Positions 1 to 5,193 of a stretch of DNA of 5,193 bases are shown here, in pieces. The DNA is from Thermoprotei archaeon. Lineage in GTDB: Archaea > Thermoproteota > Thermoprotei_A > Sulfolobales > Ignisphaeraceae. The position numbers and the translations under genes are program-made. The stretch lies in the NCBI GenBank assembly GCA_003661905.1, contig QMXA01000106.1, positions 1 to 5,193 of the forward strand, given 5' to 3'. The notes under the pieces were generated by a model, which worked only from the letters and a program-made list of their open reading frames with translations, did no database searches and was not told where the DNA came from. Position 1 is the stretch's first letter, and each line of letters begins with the position of its first letter.

Positions 1-104
1 ATAAAGCAGATACACACCTCCAATATTACTTTGAAAACGTGAAGCAATGTAGCTTAATAACCGCCATTCTTCCTAAACCACGCTGCTCAGGAATTTGAGT
101 CTAT

Positions 105-123
105 GCAATTACTTCGTAATTGC
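105..123. repeat. Perfect 8-bp inverted repeat, 3-nt loop
   Basis: GCAATTAC at 105-112 is followed by TTC and then its exact reverse complement GTAATTGC at 116-123. This would form a compact hairpin in RNA or cruciform DNA. No T-run follows, so it is not an obvious terminator. Its role is unknown, and it lies in a stretch without an intact gene. Confidence 0.55.
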
Positions 124-130
124 TGATTGT

Positions 131-177
131 GTTGGGAAACAATACCAGCATTTGTAAGAAGAATTTTGATTCCCAAC
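131..177. repeat. 8-bp inverted repeat with 31-nt spacer
   Basis: GTTGGGAA at 131-138 is the exact reverse complement of TTCCCAAC at 170-177, with 31 nt between. It begins 7 nt after the 105-123 hairpin. It could be the stem of a structured RNA, a decayed element end, or chance in AT-rich DNA. The spacer holds no recognised motif. Confidence 0.35.
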
Positions 178-217
178 CTCAATGATATTAAGAAAAGGAT
201 TTCGCTCCCATACATAG

Positions 218-597
218 CAAAGATCCAAGAGAGAATTAGCTAAAGTACTAGCAAAGTGTTTAGCAAATTACCGTAGGGATACAATTAAAGAAATATATAG
301 TTGAACTTCATGGAGGAGAACTAGCTTCACTTGAGAGCTTAGATGACAAAGACTTAGATCTAATAATGGTAACTAATGGAGAATTCGACCATAAAGCTCT
401 TGAAAAAGCACTTGAAAGAATTACTTCAGAAATATTAGAGAGAATTAGGACTTAATCCTTACATGCTTCTAAGAGTCCCTAACATCATCGAAATACATGT
501 AATTAGTGAAAGAGATCGTAATTACTATAGGGCAATCCTTAAGAGCAAATATGCGCCACCAGCACTTCTATGGTCTAGAGATAAAGAGGGGTCTTGA
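218..597 (+). pseudogene. Decayed MNT-type nucleotidyltransferase-like gene
   Basis: Three successive plus-strand frames read like consecutive parts of one small protein. Frame one (218-301) gives RELAKVLAKCLANYRRDTIKE. Frame two (264-452, stop 453-455) gives KKYIVELHGGELASL, then DDKDLDLIMVTNGEFDHKAL. Frame three (about 439-594, stop 595-597) gives LGLNPYMLLRVPNIIEIHVI and SERDRNYYRAI. The order matches archaeal minimal nucleotidyltransferases: an N-terminal helix, a 'GGxLxSL' strand, a 'D-D-h-x-h' metal strand, a helix, and a late 'IEIHxV' strand. The family's FGSxARGE motif, expected between ASL and the DLDLIMV strand, is absent; only a few residues (ESLDDK) bridge the gap. At least two frameshifts plus the lost motif make it non-functional. 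Such genes often sit next to HEPN partners as toxin-antitoxin pairs, but no partner is visible here. The family call rests on motif recall, not a search. Confidence 0.5.
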
Positions 598-607
598 GGA
601 GAATTCC

Positions 608-1006
608 TTATGTAGTGGATGGCATGGTCCTACGTCTTGGTTCACGGCCTCTTTGCCATACTAATGGACTTAACTTACCTTCCTTATATAGTTTCTCTAT
701 ATGCTCCTTCATAGCAGATGTGTGCCTTATATCAAGCTTTATTAGATTTATCAGTAGATTAAATGCTGTTTTCCATACTTCATCTAGAAATTCTCGTGGC
801 ATATGACTTAGAATCATTGGATCCTGTAACCAATCATCAAATGCCTTGAGGGTCTTTATCATGTGTTGAAATGCTGCTCTTGTAGCTAATATTAATTCCA
901 GTCTATCTGCTTCTTTGCAATTCTCAAATACCTTTCTAAACATCTCAAGCATTCTTTTTTGCATTTTAACCCATTCTTCTAGATTTGCAAAGAACGGATG
1001 AGACAC
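608..1006 (-). CDS. DUF2153-like conserved archaeal protein, function unknown
   Basis: This 132-residue protein resembles, from memory, the crenarchaeal DUF2153 family; its biochemical role is not known. It looks almost wholly helical and soluble, with no signal peptide or membrane segment. The most family-like stretches are LEEWVKMQKRMLEM (9-22), ATRAAFQHMIKTLKAFDDWL (41-60), DPMILSHMPREFLDEVWKT (62-80) and LDIRHTSAMKEHIEKL (91-106). The start is GTG at 1006-1004; a GGTG sequence (minus strand of 1013-1016) lies 6 nt upstream and in-frame stops close the frame just before it. After the KEGKLSPL segment (109-116) the last 16 residues are basic and low in complexity (WQRGREPRRRTMPSTT) and may be a lineage-specific tail. 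It is the last gene of the minus-strand cluster, 60 nt after the Trm112-like gene, and ends 10 nt from the broken nucleotidyltransferase facing it. The real-gene call is firm; the family name is less so. Confidence 0.75.
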   Translation of the reverse strand: MSHPFFANLEEWVKMQKRMLEMFRKVFENCKEADRLELILATRAAFQHMIKTLKAFDDWLQDPMILSHMPREFLDEVWKTAFNLLINLIKLDIRHTSAMKEHIEKLYKEGKLSPLVWQRGREPRRRTMPSTT

Positions 1007-1038
1007 CTACTACACCATGTCTAGGGCTTGCTAGCGGG

Positions 1039-1061
1039 GTATAAAGCATGTTTGTATATAA
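1039..1061 (-). promoter_or_regulatory. Candidate TATA boxes for the DUF2153-like gene
   Basis: Read on the minus strand, the 60-nt gap holds TTATATAC (around 1061-1054) and then TTTATACC (1045-1038). Both fit the archaeal TATA consensus. Transcription normally starts about 25 nt downstream, which would give a leader of roughly 25 nt from the first or 10 nt from the second. Which one is used, or whether the gene is only co-transcribed with its upstream neighbours, cannot be decided here. Confidence 0.4.
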
Positions 1062-1066
1062 TGAAT

Positions 1067-1453
1067 TTATGTCTTTAAATTGTAAGGTTTGCCTTGATAC
1101 TTTACTTTATCAGGTAGAATCTCAGCATACTTCTTTAAGAAGTTTAGATCTTCACCTCTATTTCTATAATGATCAGGTAACATTCTCGGTATTTCATCAA
1201 TTACTGGATACCACCTACTGCACTTAGGACAATAAATTGCTGCTATAACTATTTCCTTCCTAATACATTCTTTACATGGTGGTAATTCTTGGACTTCCTT
1301 TAAGTACTTACCTAGGTAACCACAGTAAAGATCACAAAGAGGTGGTTCTGTAGGGAGTTTACGATCATATTCTTTTACTTCAATTATATAGATTTCTAAT
1401 GGAAAGTATTTGCAATGAGGACAAGCTAGGAGATTAAGTAAGCGGTACTTCAA
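1067..1453 (-). CDS. Trm112-like zinc protein, methyltransferase activator
   Basis: This 128-residue protein matches the Trm112 family. In eukaryotes and archaea Trm112 is a small cytoplasmic partner that stabilises and activates SAM-dependent methyltransferases acting on tRNA, rRNA and release factor; which partner is used here cannot be seen. The N-terminus MKYRLLNLLACPHC holds Cys11 and Cys14, and the C-terminal half holds CPKCSRWYPVIDEIPRMLPD with Cys75 and Cys78, the classic Trm112 zinc-knuckle pair and signature. Between them is an insert with two more cysteine pairs, CDLYC (40, 44) and CKEC (60, 63), which could bind a second zinc. The start is TTG at 1453-1451, overlapping the TGA of the upstream mutase gene by 4 nt (TTGA), with GAGAGG 8 nt before it. 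This arrangement implies translational coupling with the mutase. Confidence 0.85.
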   Translation of the reverse strand: MKYRLLNLLACPHCKYFPLEIYIIEVKEYDRKLPTEPPLCDLYCGYLGKYLKEVQELPPCKECIRKEIVIAAIYCPKCSRWYPVIDEIPRMLPDHYRNRGEDLNFLKKYAEILPDKVKYQGKPYNLKT

Positions 1454-2814
1454 CTCTTTATCCTCTCTGCAATTTTCAGTATGCTATTTAAGATACTCTC
1501 TGCTTTCTCCTTCTCCCTAGCCTCAAGCATTATTCTGGCAATGGGTTCAGTACCACTTGGTCTAACAAGAACCCAGAAGTCTTCACCAATAACCTTCACA
1601 CCATCTATTGTTATTTGTCTATACCCAGCATACAGTTTCTTGACTTCATGAACTAGTTCTAAGGCCTTCTCCCTGCTCATTGGTATTTTTGTCTTTATTG
1701 CATAGTATTTAGGAAGTTTATCAATTAATGTACTTAATTTGGTTTTCTCATGTGCTAGTAGTTCTAGCATGAGTGCAGTGGTCATTGCTCCATCTCTAAC
1801 TAGTTGATGCTTAGGGTATATGAAACTACCATTCTCTTCAAATCCGCAAAGAGCACCTGATTTCTGCATAACTCTTGCAATTATCGGACTACCAACTTTT
1901 GTCCATACAACTTCGATTCCTAAAGGCTTTAGTACATCTTCAACCATGATGCTTGAGCTAACAGCTGTTACAATTCTCTTAGGCAGATCCGGATTTCTCG
2001 TAGCTAGATACTGAGCTAGTATTATAGCTGCTCTATCACCTAGAACGACTCTGCCTTCTTCGTCTATGAAAACTGCTCTATCAGCATCTCCATCATGCCC
2101 TACTCCTAGATCTGCTCCTATAGCTCTCACTACATTCGCTGTTTCTTTAAGGCTATGTTCGGTTGGTTCAGGTTCTCTATATGGTATGGAGTCTAGATGT
2201 GCATTTATTGAAAGTACTTTAACTCCTAATTCTTTAAGTATTCTAGGTGTTGTTAAAGCACCAACATTATTAGCAGGATCTACTACGACTTTGAATCCTC
2301 TGGCTTTAATAATCTCTTTATCAACTTTAGATATTACTGATTTTACGTAGTGATCTATTACTAATGTAAATTTCTCAACCATATGACTTAGGATACTCCA
2401 TGAACTGGGTTTGAATCTCGATTCAAAGTATATTCTCTCAACTTCTTCTTCAGCACTGCGAGGAGCCTCTATACCATCGCTTGCAATGAACTTTATCCCA
2501 TTGTATTGTGGTGGATTATGACTAGCTGTAATAACCACACCACCATCAAATCCCCAGTCTCTTACAGCTAGCTGACAAGCTGGTGTTGGAGCTAAGCCAC
2601 CATCATAAACCTTGACACCAGCACTTACTAGACCTGCAGTAGTAGCTTGAGCAAGCATTTCATTTCCTGCTCTAGCATCCATACAAAGTAAGACTCTTGA
2701 TCCAGGTCCTAAGTATGTTCCAATAGCATATCCAAGTTTTAAAGCCATTTCAGCTGTTAATGTTTCATTAACTATTCCCCTAACACCATCAGTTCCAAAT
2801 AATCTTCGAGCCAT
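1450..2814 (-). CDS. glmM: Phosphoglucosamine mutase / phosphomannomutase family enzyme
   Basis: This cytoplasmic alpha-D-phosphohexomutase interconverts hexose or hexosamine 6-phosphate and 1-phosphate through a phosphoserine enzyme and Mg2+, feeding nucleotide-sugar synthesis. The 454 residues fit the usual four-domain length. LFGTDGVRG is at 5-13. TASHNP at 96-101 contains the phosphoserine Ser98. DGDADR at 241-246 supplies the Mg2+ ligands Asp241, Asp243 and Asp245. GFEENG at 324-329 is the sugar-specificity loop, and RPSGTEP at 418-424 is the phosphate-binding loop. All catalytic elements are intact. The opening LFGTDGVRG and the overall form favour GlmM, but archaeal members often act on several sugars, so phosphomannomutase/phosphoglucomutase remains possible. 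The start is ATG at 2814-2812 with GGGAGGT just upstream. It is the first gene of the minus-strand cluster and is translationally coupled to the Trm112-like gene. Confidence 0.9.
   Translation of the reverse strand: MARRLFGTDGVRGIVNETLTAEMALKLGYAIGTYLGPGSRVLLCMDARAGNEMLAQATTAGLVSAGVKVYDGGLAPTPACQLAVRDWGFDGGVVITASHNPPQYNGIKFIASDGIEAPRSAEEEVERIYFESRFKPSSWSILSHMVEKFTLVIDHYVKSVISKVDKEIIKARGFKVVVDPANNVGALTTPRILKELGVKVLSINAHLDSIPYREPEPTEHSLKETANVVRAIGADLGVGHDGDADRAVFIDEEGRVVLGDRAAIILAQYLATRNPDLPKRIVTAVSSSIMVEDVLKPLGIEVVWTKVGSPIIARVMQKSGALCGFEENGSFIYPKHQLVRDGAMTTALMLELLAHEKTKLSTLIDKLPKYYAIKTKIPMSREKALELVHEVKKLYAGYRQITIDGVKVIGEDFWVLVRPSGTEPIARIMLEAREKEKAESILNSILKIAERIKS
1462..1467 (-). promoter_or_regulatory. 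Ribosome-binding site of the Trm112-like gene
   Basis: GAGAGG on the minus strand lies inside the last codons of the mutase gene and 8 nt upstream of the TTG at 1453. It supports this non-ATG start, which also gives the canonical Trm112 N-terminus. Confidence 0.6.
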
Positions 2815-2818
2815 AACT

Positions 2819-2825
2819 ACCTCCC
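2819..2825 (-). promoter_or_regulatory. Strong ribosome-binding site of the mutase gene
   Basis: GGGAGGT on the minus strand ends 4 nt before the ATG at 2814. It is a near-full match to the archaeal anti-Shine-Dalgarno sequence and fixes the mutase start. It also shows that the transcript has a leader and is not leaderless. Confidence 0.7.
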
Positions 2826-2850
2826 GGCTTTCCAGATAGGAGCTTAAACT

Positions 2851-2862
2851 AATTATATTTAT
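2851..2862. promoter_or_regulatory. AT-rich element, possible shared divergent promoter
   Basis: AATTATATTTAT lies near the middle of the 82-nt gap between the divergent mutase and DUF354 genes. On the minus strand it reads ATAAATATAATT. In either direction it resembles an archaeal TATA box. A start about 25 nt away would fall near 2832 for the mutase (leader about 18 nt, including its GGGAGGT) and near 2883 for the DUF354 gene (leader about 14 nt, including its GTGAGGAG). No other TATA-like sequence in the gap fits as well. One element or two overlapping ones may be involved. Confidence 0.4.
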
Positions 2863-2886
2863 GCTCTAGTTTGATGTAGATATAGC

Positions 2887-2894
2887 GTGAGGAG
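2887..2894 (+). promoter_or_regulatory. Ribosome-binding site deciding the TTG start of the DUF354 gene
   Basis: GTGAGGAG precedes the TTG at 2897; four bases separate the GAGG core from the start codon, similar to the mutase gene. An in-frame TGA at 2888-2890 rules out any earlier start. The nearby ATG at 2904-2906 is in another frame and meets a stop two codons later. Confidence 0.55.
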
Positions 2895-2896
2895 TC

Positions 2897-3949
2897 TTGA
2901 ACATATGGATTGATGCCTTAACACCAAAACAAGCATTATTAGCTATATTTTTAGCTAAACATTTAGAGAAATGCGAATACAGGACTATAGTAACTGTACG
3001 TGACTACGACTTCACAGTACCATTAGCTAGGAGGTATAGACAAGATATTATAGTAGTAGGATCCTATGGAGGTAGGGAGGTTGAAAGTAAATTAAGAGCT
3101 GATATTGAGAGAATCAAGAAACTCCTCGAAATATTGGATCTTTCCTTCGACATATTGATTGCATATCCAAATCCATCAGCAGCTCGTATAGCCTTTGGCC
3201 TTGGAAAACCTTACATTGCTATTACTGATAGTCCTCATTCTGAGATACCAAGTCGTCTAGCTCTTCCATTAGCGGAAGCTGTTATTGCTTCTTCATGTAT
3301 TCCTGCTAAAAAAATTAAGAGCTTCATGTATGCTCGTTCCAGACTTCTTCAATTCAGAGGCGTTGACGAAGTGCTATGGCTTAGAGAGTGGAGCTTTAAC
3401 AAACAGGAGCTACAGAGATTCGAGTTAAGGGAAAGAGAATACTTAGTTCTAAGGCCAGAAGAAAAGTACGCTACCTACTATGCTGGTAAGAGGATTGAGA
3501 AAAGTATTTGGCTCAAGATAATTCAATGGGCTCTAAGAAAAGATCTAAAAGTAATCTTCATACCTAGATATGAAGATCAGAAAAGAATTGTATCTCAAGA
3601 ATATTCTAATGTAATCACAGTAGAGGCTGGAGGAGTAGATGGACCAACACTCAACCGATATGCGCTAGCTGTAATAACAGGTGGTGCTACTATGGCTCGT
3701 GAAGCTTCATTGCTAGGAACTGTAGGAGTAAGTATGTTTCCAGGTTACATAGATGTTAATGAATGTGTAAAGTCTTGGGGATTTCCTTTATTTACTGGAG
3801 TTACTAAGTCAAGGAAGGTTTTAGAGATCTTAGAAAAAACACTTAGGGATCCTGATGCTTATTTAAATATGGCTAGGCAAAGACTTAAAGAGTTAGAAGC
3901 TCCAGATAAGGTCGTTATAAAGGCAATAGAGATATTGAGAGGTAAATGA
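2897..3949 (+). CDS. DUF354 family protein, GT-B glycosyltransferase-like
   Basis: This 350-residue protein resembles the archaeal DUF354 family, which has the two-Rossmann GT-B fold of UDP-GlcNAc 2-epimerase and MurG-type glycosyltransferases. The actual reaction is unknown. The N-terminal MNIWIDALTPKQ is the family's opening strand and loop. ITDSPHSE (109-116) lies where the family has a conserved Asp/His loop. The C-terminal domain has GGATMAREASLLGT (262-275), the glycine-rich plus Glu motif that binds the nucleotide-sugar phosphates or ribose in this fold, followed by GVSMFPGYIDVNE (277-289). No signal peptide or membrane segment is seen, so it is probably cytoplasmic. The TTG start is forced by the upstream in-frame stop and by the family N-terminus. 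It leads a plus-strand cluster; the next gene starts 1 nt after its stop. Divergence from a phosphohexomutase fits a role in sugar activation or transfer, by inference only. Confidence 0.8.
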   Translation: MNIWIDALTPKQALLAIFLAKHLEKCEYRTIVTVRDYDFTVPLARRYRQDIIVVGSYGGREVESKLRADIERIKKLLEILDLSFDILIAYPNPSAARIAFGLGKPYIAITDSPHSEIPSRLALPLAEAVIASSCIPAKKIKSFMYARSRLLQFRGVDEVLWLREWSFNKQELQRFELREREYLVLRPEEKYATYYAGKRIEKSIWLKIIQWALRKDLKVIFIPRYEDQKRIVSQEYSNVITVEAGGVDGPTLNRYALAVITGGATMAREASLLGTVGVSMFPGYIDVNECVKSWGFPLFTGVTKSRKVLEILEKTLRDPDAYLNMARQRLKELEAPDKVVIKAIEILRGK

Positions 3950-3950
3950 A

Positions 3951-4805
3951 ATGCTGAAAGTTGGAACTAGTTTATGGATTGGGAATTTAGGAGAATTAAG
4001 CAACTATTTATCAAGAGTAAAAGCCTCAGATTTTGATTATGTTGAAATAAGCTTCGATTACCCACTAGGCATTGATGATAAAGACACCGTCAACAAGATT
4101 ATCGACATGCTAAGCACTATGGACATGCTTCATGCAGTTCATGCTCCTTGGGCTGATATAGCACTGGCGTCTCCTATAAATACCGTAAGAGAAGCATCAT
4201 TGAAATGTGTGAGAAGCGTCATTAACTTCGCTTCCGAACTTGGTGCAGAGTATGTAGTAGTACATATTTCAAGTTCTCAGAAGATATGCTCACAGCATTC
4301 CGGTAAAAACCCATGTATTGAAGCAGCTATACTAAGTGTTAGGGAGTTGGAATCCCTAGCTAGAGAGTATGGCATACCAGTAGTTATAGAAAATGTACCC
4401 GATAAGTGCTGTGGTTCTCTTTATCAAATAGGAAAAATACTAGATAATGTATCTCAAATAGATGTTTGTCTTGATCTAGGTCATGCAGCTTATATAAAAT
4501 TGAAAGAAGGAGATTCCTTCAGTGATTTAGCCGATATAGCTAAAGAATGGTTTCCTATAGTTAATCATAGAGTTCTCGTACTTCATGTACATGGAGTAGT
4601 AAAGAAGGGTTACTATGTAGAGGATCATGTAGAATTGAGCGAAGTTAAAATAAACTTCAAAGAAATTCTCAGAACCTATAGATCCAGTGTCCGTTACGTA
4701 ACTCTAGAAGTCTTTAAATCCTATAAGTCAAGAAGTTTAGATATGCTTAGTCTTTCTAATTATGTAAAGGATATTAAGAGCTGGGCATTAGCATTAATGG
4801 TCTAG
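3951..4805 (+). CDS. TIM-barrel protein, endonuclease IV / sugar-phosphate isomerase superfamily
   Basis: This 284-residue protein belongs to the xylose isomerase-like TIM-barrel superfamily (AP endonuclease family 2), which covers both DNA repair endonuclease IV and sugar isomerases/epimerases. Putative metal ligands appear at barrel-strand ends: HAPW (His64), VVVHIS (His105), VVIENVP (Glu147), CLDLGHA (Asp175, His178), LHVHG (His212 or 214), YYVEDHVEL (Glu224 or Asp225, His226) and TLEVF (Glu253). Their order and spacing follow the trinuclear zinc site of endonuclease IV, and the length is close to that enzyme's. This does not prove AP endonuclease activity, since many members with such ligands are of unknown function. 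There is no signal peptide. The ATG at 3951 is 1 nt after the DUF354 stop with GAGAGGT 7 nt upstream, and rnhB follows after 11 nt, so the three genes are probably co-transcribed. Confidence 0.8.
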   Translation: MLKVGTSLWIGNLGELSNYLSRVKASDFDYVEISFDYPLGIDDKDTVNKIIDMLSTMDMLHAVHAPWADIALASPINTVREASLKCVRSVINFASELGAEYVVVHISSSQKICSQHSGKNPCIEAAILSVRELESLAREYGIPVVIENVPDKCCGSLYQIGKILDNVSQIDVCLDLGHAAYIKLKEGDSFSDLADIAKEWFPIVNHRVLVLHVHGVVKKGYYVEDHVELSEVKINFKEILRTYRSSVRYVTLEVFKSYKSRSLDMLSLSNYVKDIKSWALALMV

Positions 4806-4816
4806 GGGTTTCATTA

Positions 4817-5193
4817 ATGTTTATAGCAGGTATAGATGAAGCTGGTAGAGGCCCCGTCATTGGTGATATGTTCATAGCCTTGGTTGTGATTGAAAGAAAT
4901 ATAGAAGGCTATTTGTATGAAATAGGTGTTAAAGATAGTAAAACTTTATCCCCTGCTAAGAGAGCTGAGCTATTTCCCAAAATACTCAAGCTCTCTAAGC
5001 TCATAGTAGTTGAAAGATGTTCTCCAGAGCTTATAGATAGAGAAAACCTCAATCAGATCTTCATAAGAGCAGCCTCAAAGTTAATATCTATAGCAGAGAA
5101 GAGGCTTAAGAGAAATATTGATATTCTCTACATAGATGTTGCAGGGTCTAGAAACAAGACTATACAATATATTAAAGCCCGTGGATTTGGAGG
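4817..5193 (+). CDS. rnhB: Ribonuclease HII, 5' part (cut by window end)
   Basis: RNase HII cuts the RNA strand of RNA-DNA hybrids and removes single ribonucleotides embedded in DNA. The first 125 residues are present; the archaeal enzyme is usually a little over 200 residues. AGIDEAGRGPVIGDM (4-18) gives the catalytic Asp7 and Glu8 and the GRG substrate motif. KDSKTLSP (39-46) is the second family signature, and LYIDVAG (104-110) gives the third acidic residue, Asp107. The fourth catalytic Asp lies beyond the window. The numbering agrees with well-studied archaeal RNase HII enzymes. The ATG at 4817 gives exactly the family N-terminus; an AGGGG at 4804-4808 could be a ribosome-binding site. 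It starts 11 nt after the TIM-barrel gene and is probably in the same transcript. Confidence 0.95.
   Translation, partial: MFIAGIDEAGRGPVIGDMFIALVVIERNIEGYLYEIGVKDSKTLSPAKRAELFPKILKLSKLIVVERCSPELIDRENLNQIFIRAASKLISIAEKRLKRNIDILYIDVAGSRNKTIQYIKARGFG

Larger units (their letters stand above)
1..217. other. No supportable gene; degenerate intergenic stretch
   Basis: No complete gene is visible here. On the plus strand a frame open from the window edge stops at 96-98 and reads like a protein tail (contains YYFENVKQ and ITAILPKPR), but I do not recognise it. On the minus strand a 52-codon frame, 109-267, contains LLDLCYVWERNPFLNIIEVGN and lacks an ATG. Another short minus frame, 26-100, contains IPEQRGLGRM. 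All are short, interrupted and mutually overlapping, and none has a convincing start plus ribosome-binding site. Together with the broken gene just downstream, this suggests decayed former coding sequence. No tRNA or other RNA signature was seen. Two small inverted repeats lie inside it and are listed separately. Confidence 0.5.

Noticed and set aside
26..100. Minus-strand PEQRGLGRM segment resembling a GNAT acetyl-CoA motif
   Set aside because: The frame is only 24 codons, the glycine spacing is not the proper R-G-x-G-x-G/A pattern, and no surrounding GNAT sequence is visible.
105..123. Hairpin as a transcription terminator
   Set aside because: There is no following T-run and no intact gene ends just before it; archaeal termination relies mainly on T-rich tracts.
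594..806. 70-codon plus-strand open frame
   Set aside because: It lies almost wholly antisense to the DUF2153-like gene, has no recognisable domain and no good ribosome-binding context; it is a shadow frame.
1007..1066. Possible small RNA gene in the gap between the Trm112-like and DUF2153-like genes
   Set aside because: The GCTAGC-rich part gives only a 4-bp stem, and no tRNA or C/D-box signature is seen; TATA elements and a leader explain the gap better.
1820..2350. Two plus-strand open frames (1820-2014 and 2066-2350)
   Set aside because: Both are antisense to the intact mutase gene, which has all its catalytic motifs; the translations are low-complexity shadows.

Overview
The window looks like a piece of a hyperthermophilic crenarchaeal (Thermoprotei) chromosome. 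The evidence is the AT-rich composition, the heavy use of ATA, AGA and AGG codons, TTG and GTG starts preceded by GAGG-type ribosome-binding sites, TATA-box-like promoter elements, and archaeal gene families: a DUF2153-type protein, an archaeal Trm112-like zinc protein, an archaeal phosphohexomutase, a DUF354 protein and an archaeal-type RNase HII. The order within the Thermoprotei cannot be fixed from this window alone.

Layout. Positions 1-217 hold no gene I can support, only short open frames on both strands and two small inverted repeats. Positions 218-597 hold the wreck of a small nucleotidyltransferase-like gene: its reading is spread over three frames and the catalytic GS-type motif is missing. 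Three minus-strand genes follow, read from 2814 down to 608: a phosphoglucosamine/phosphomannomutase family enzyme, a Trm112-like protein overlapping it by 4 nt, and a DUF2153-like protein of unknown function that probably has its own promoter in the 60-nt gap. An 82-nt divergent intergenic region (2815-2896) carries one AT-rich element that could serve promoters in both directions. On the plus strand a tight cluster follows: a DUF354 glycosyltransferase-like protein, a TIM-barrel protein of the endonuclease IV / sugar-phosphate isomerase superfamily, and the 5' part of rnhB (RNase HII), which runs off the window.

How the genes may work together. The mutase probably makes hexosamine-1-P or hexose-1-P for nucleotide sugars, and the divergent DUF354 protein has the fold signature of a nucleotide-sugar-using enzyme, so a sugar or glycosylation link is possible but unproven. 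The other genes are information-processing or housekeeping types (Trm112 methyltransferase activator, RNase HII). This is mostly a conserved housekeeping region next to a decayed stretch. I see no CRISPR array, mobile element, RNA gene or clear new system. The points most worth a second look are the decayed nucleotidyltransferase, the extra cysteine pairs in the Trm112-like protein, and the nearly complete endonuclease IV-type metal-ligand set in the TIM-barrel protein beside rnhB.
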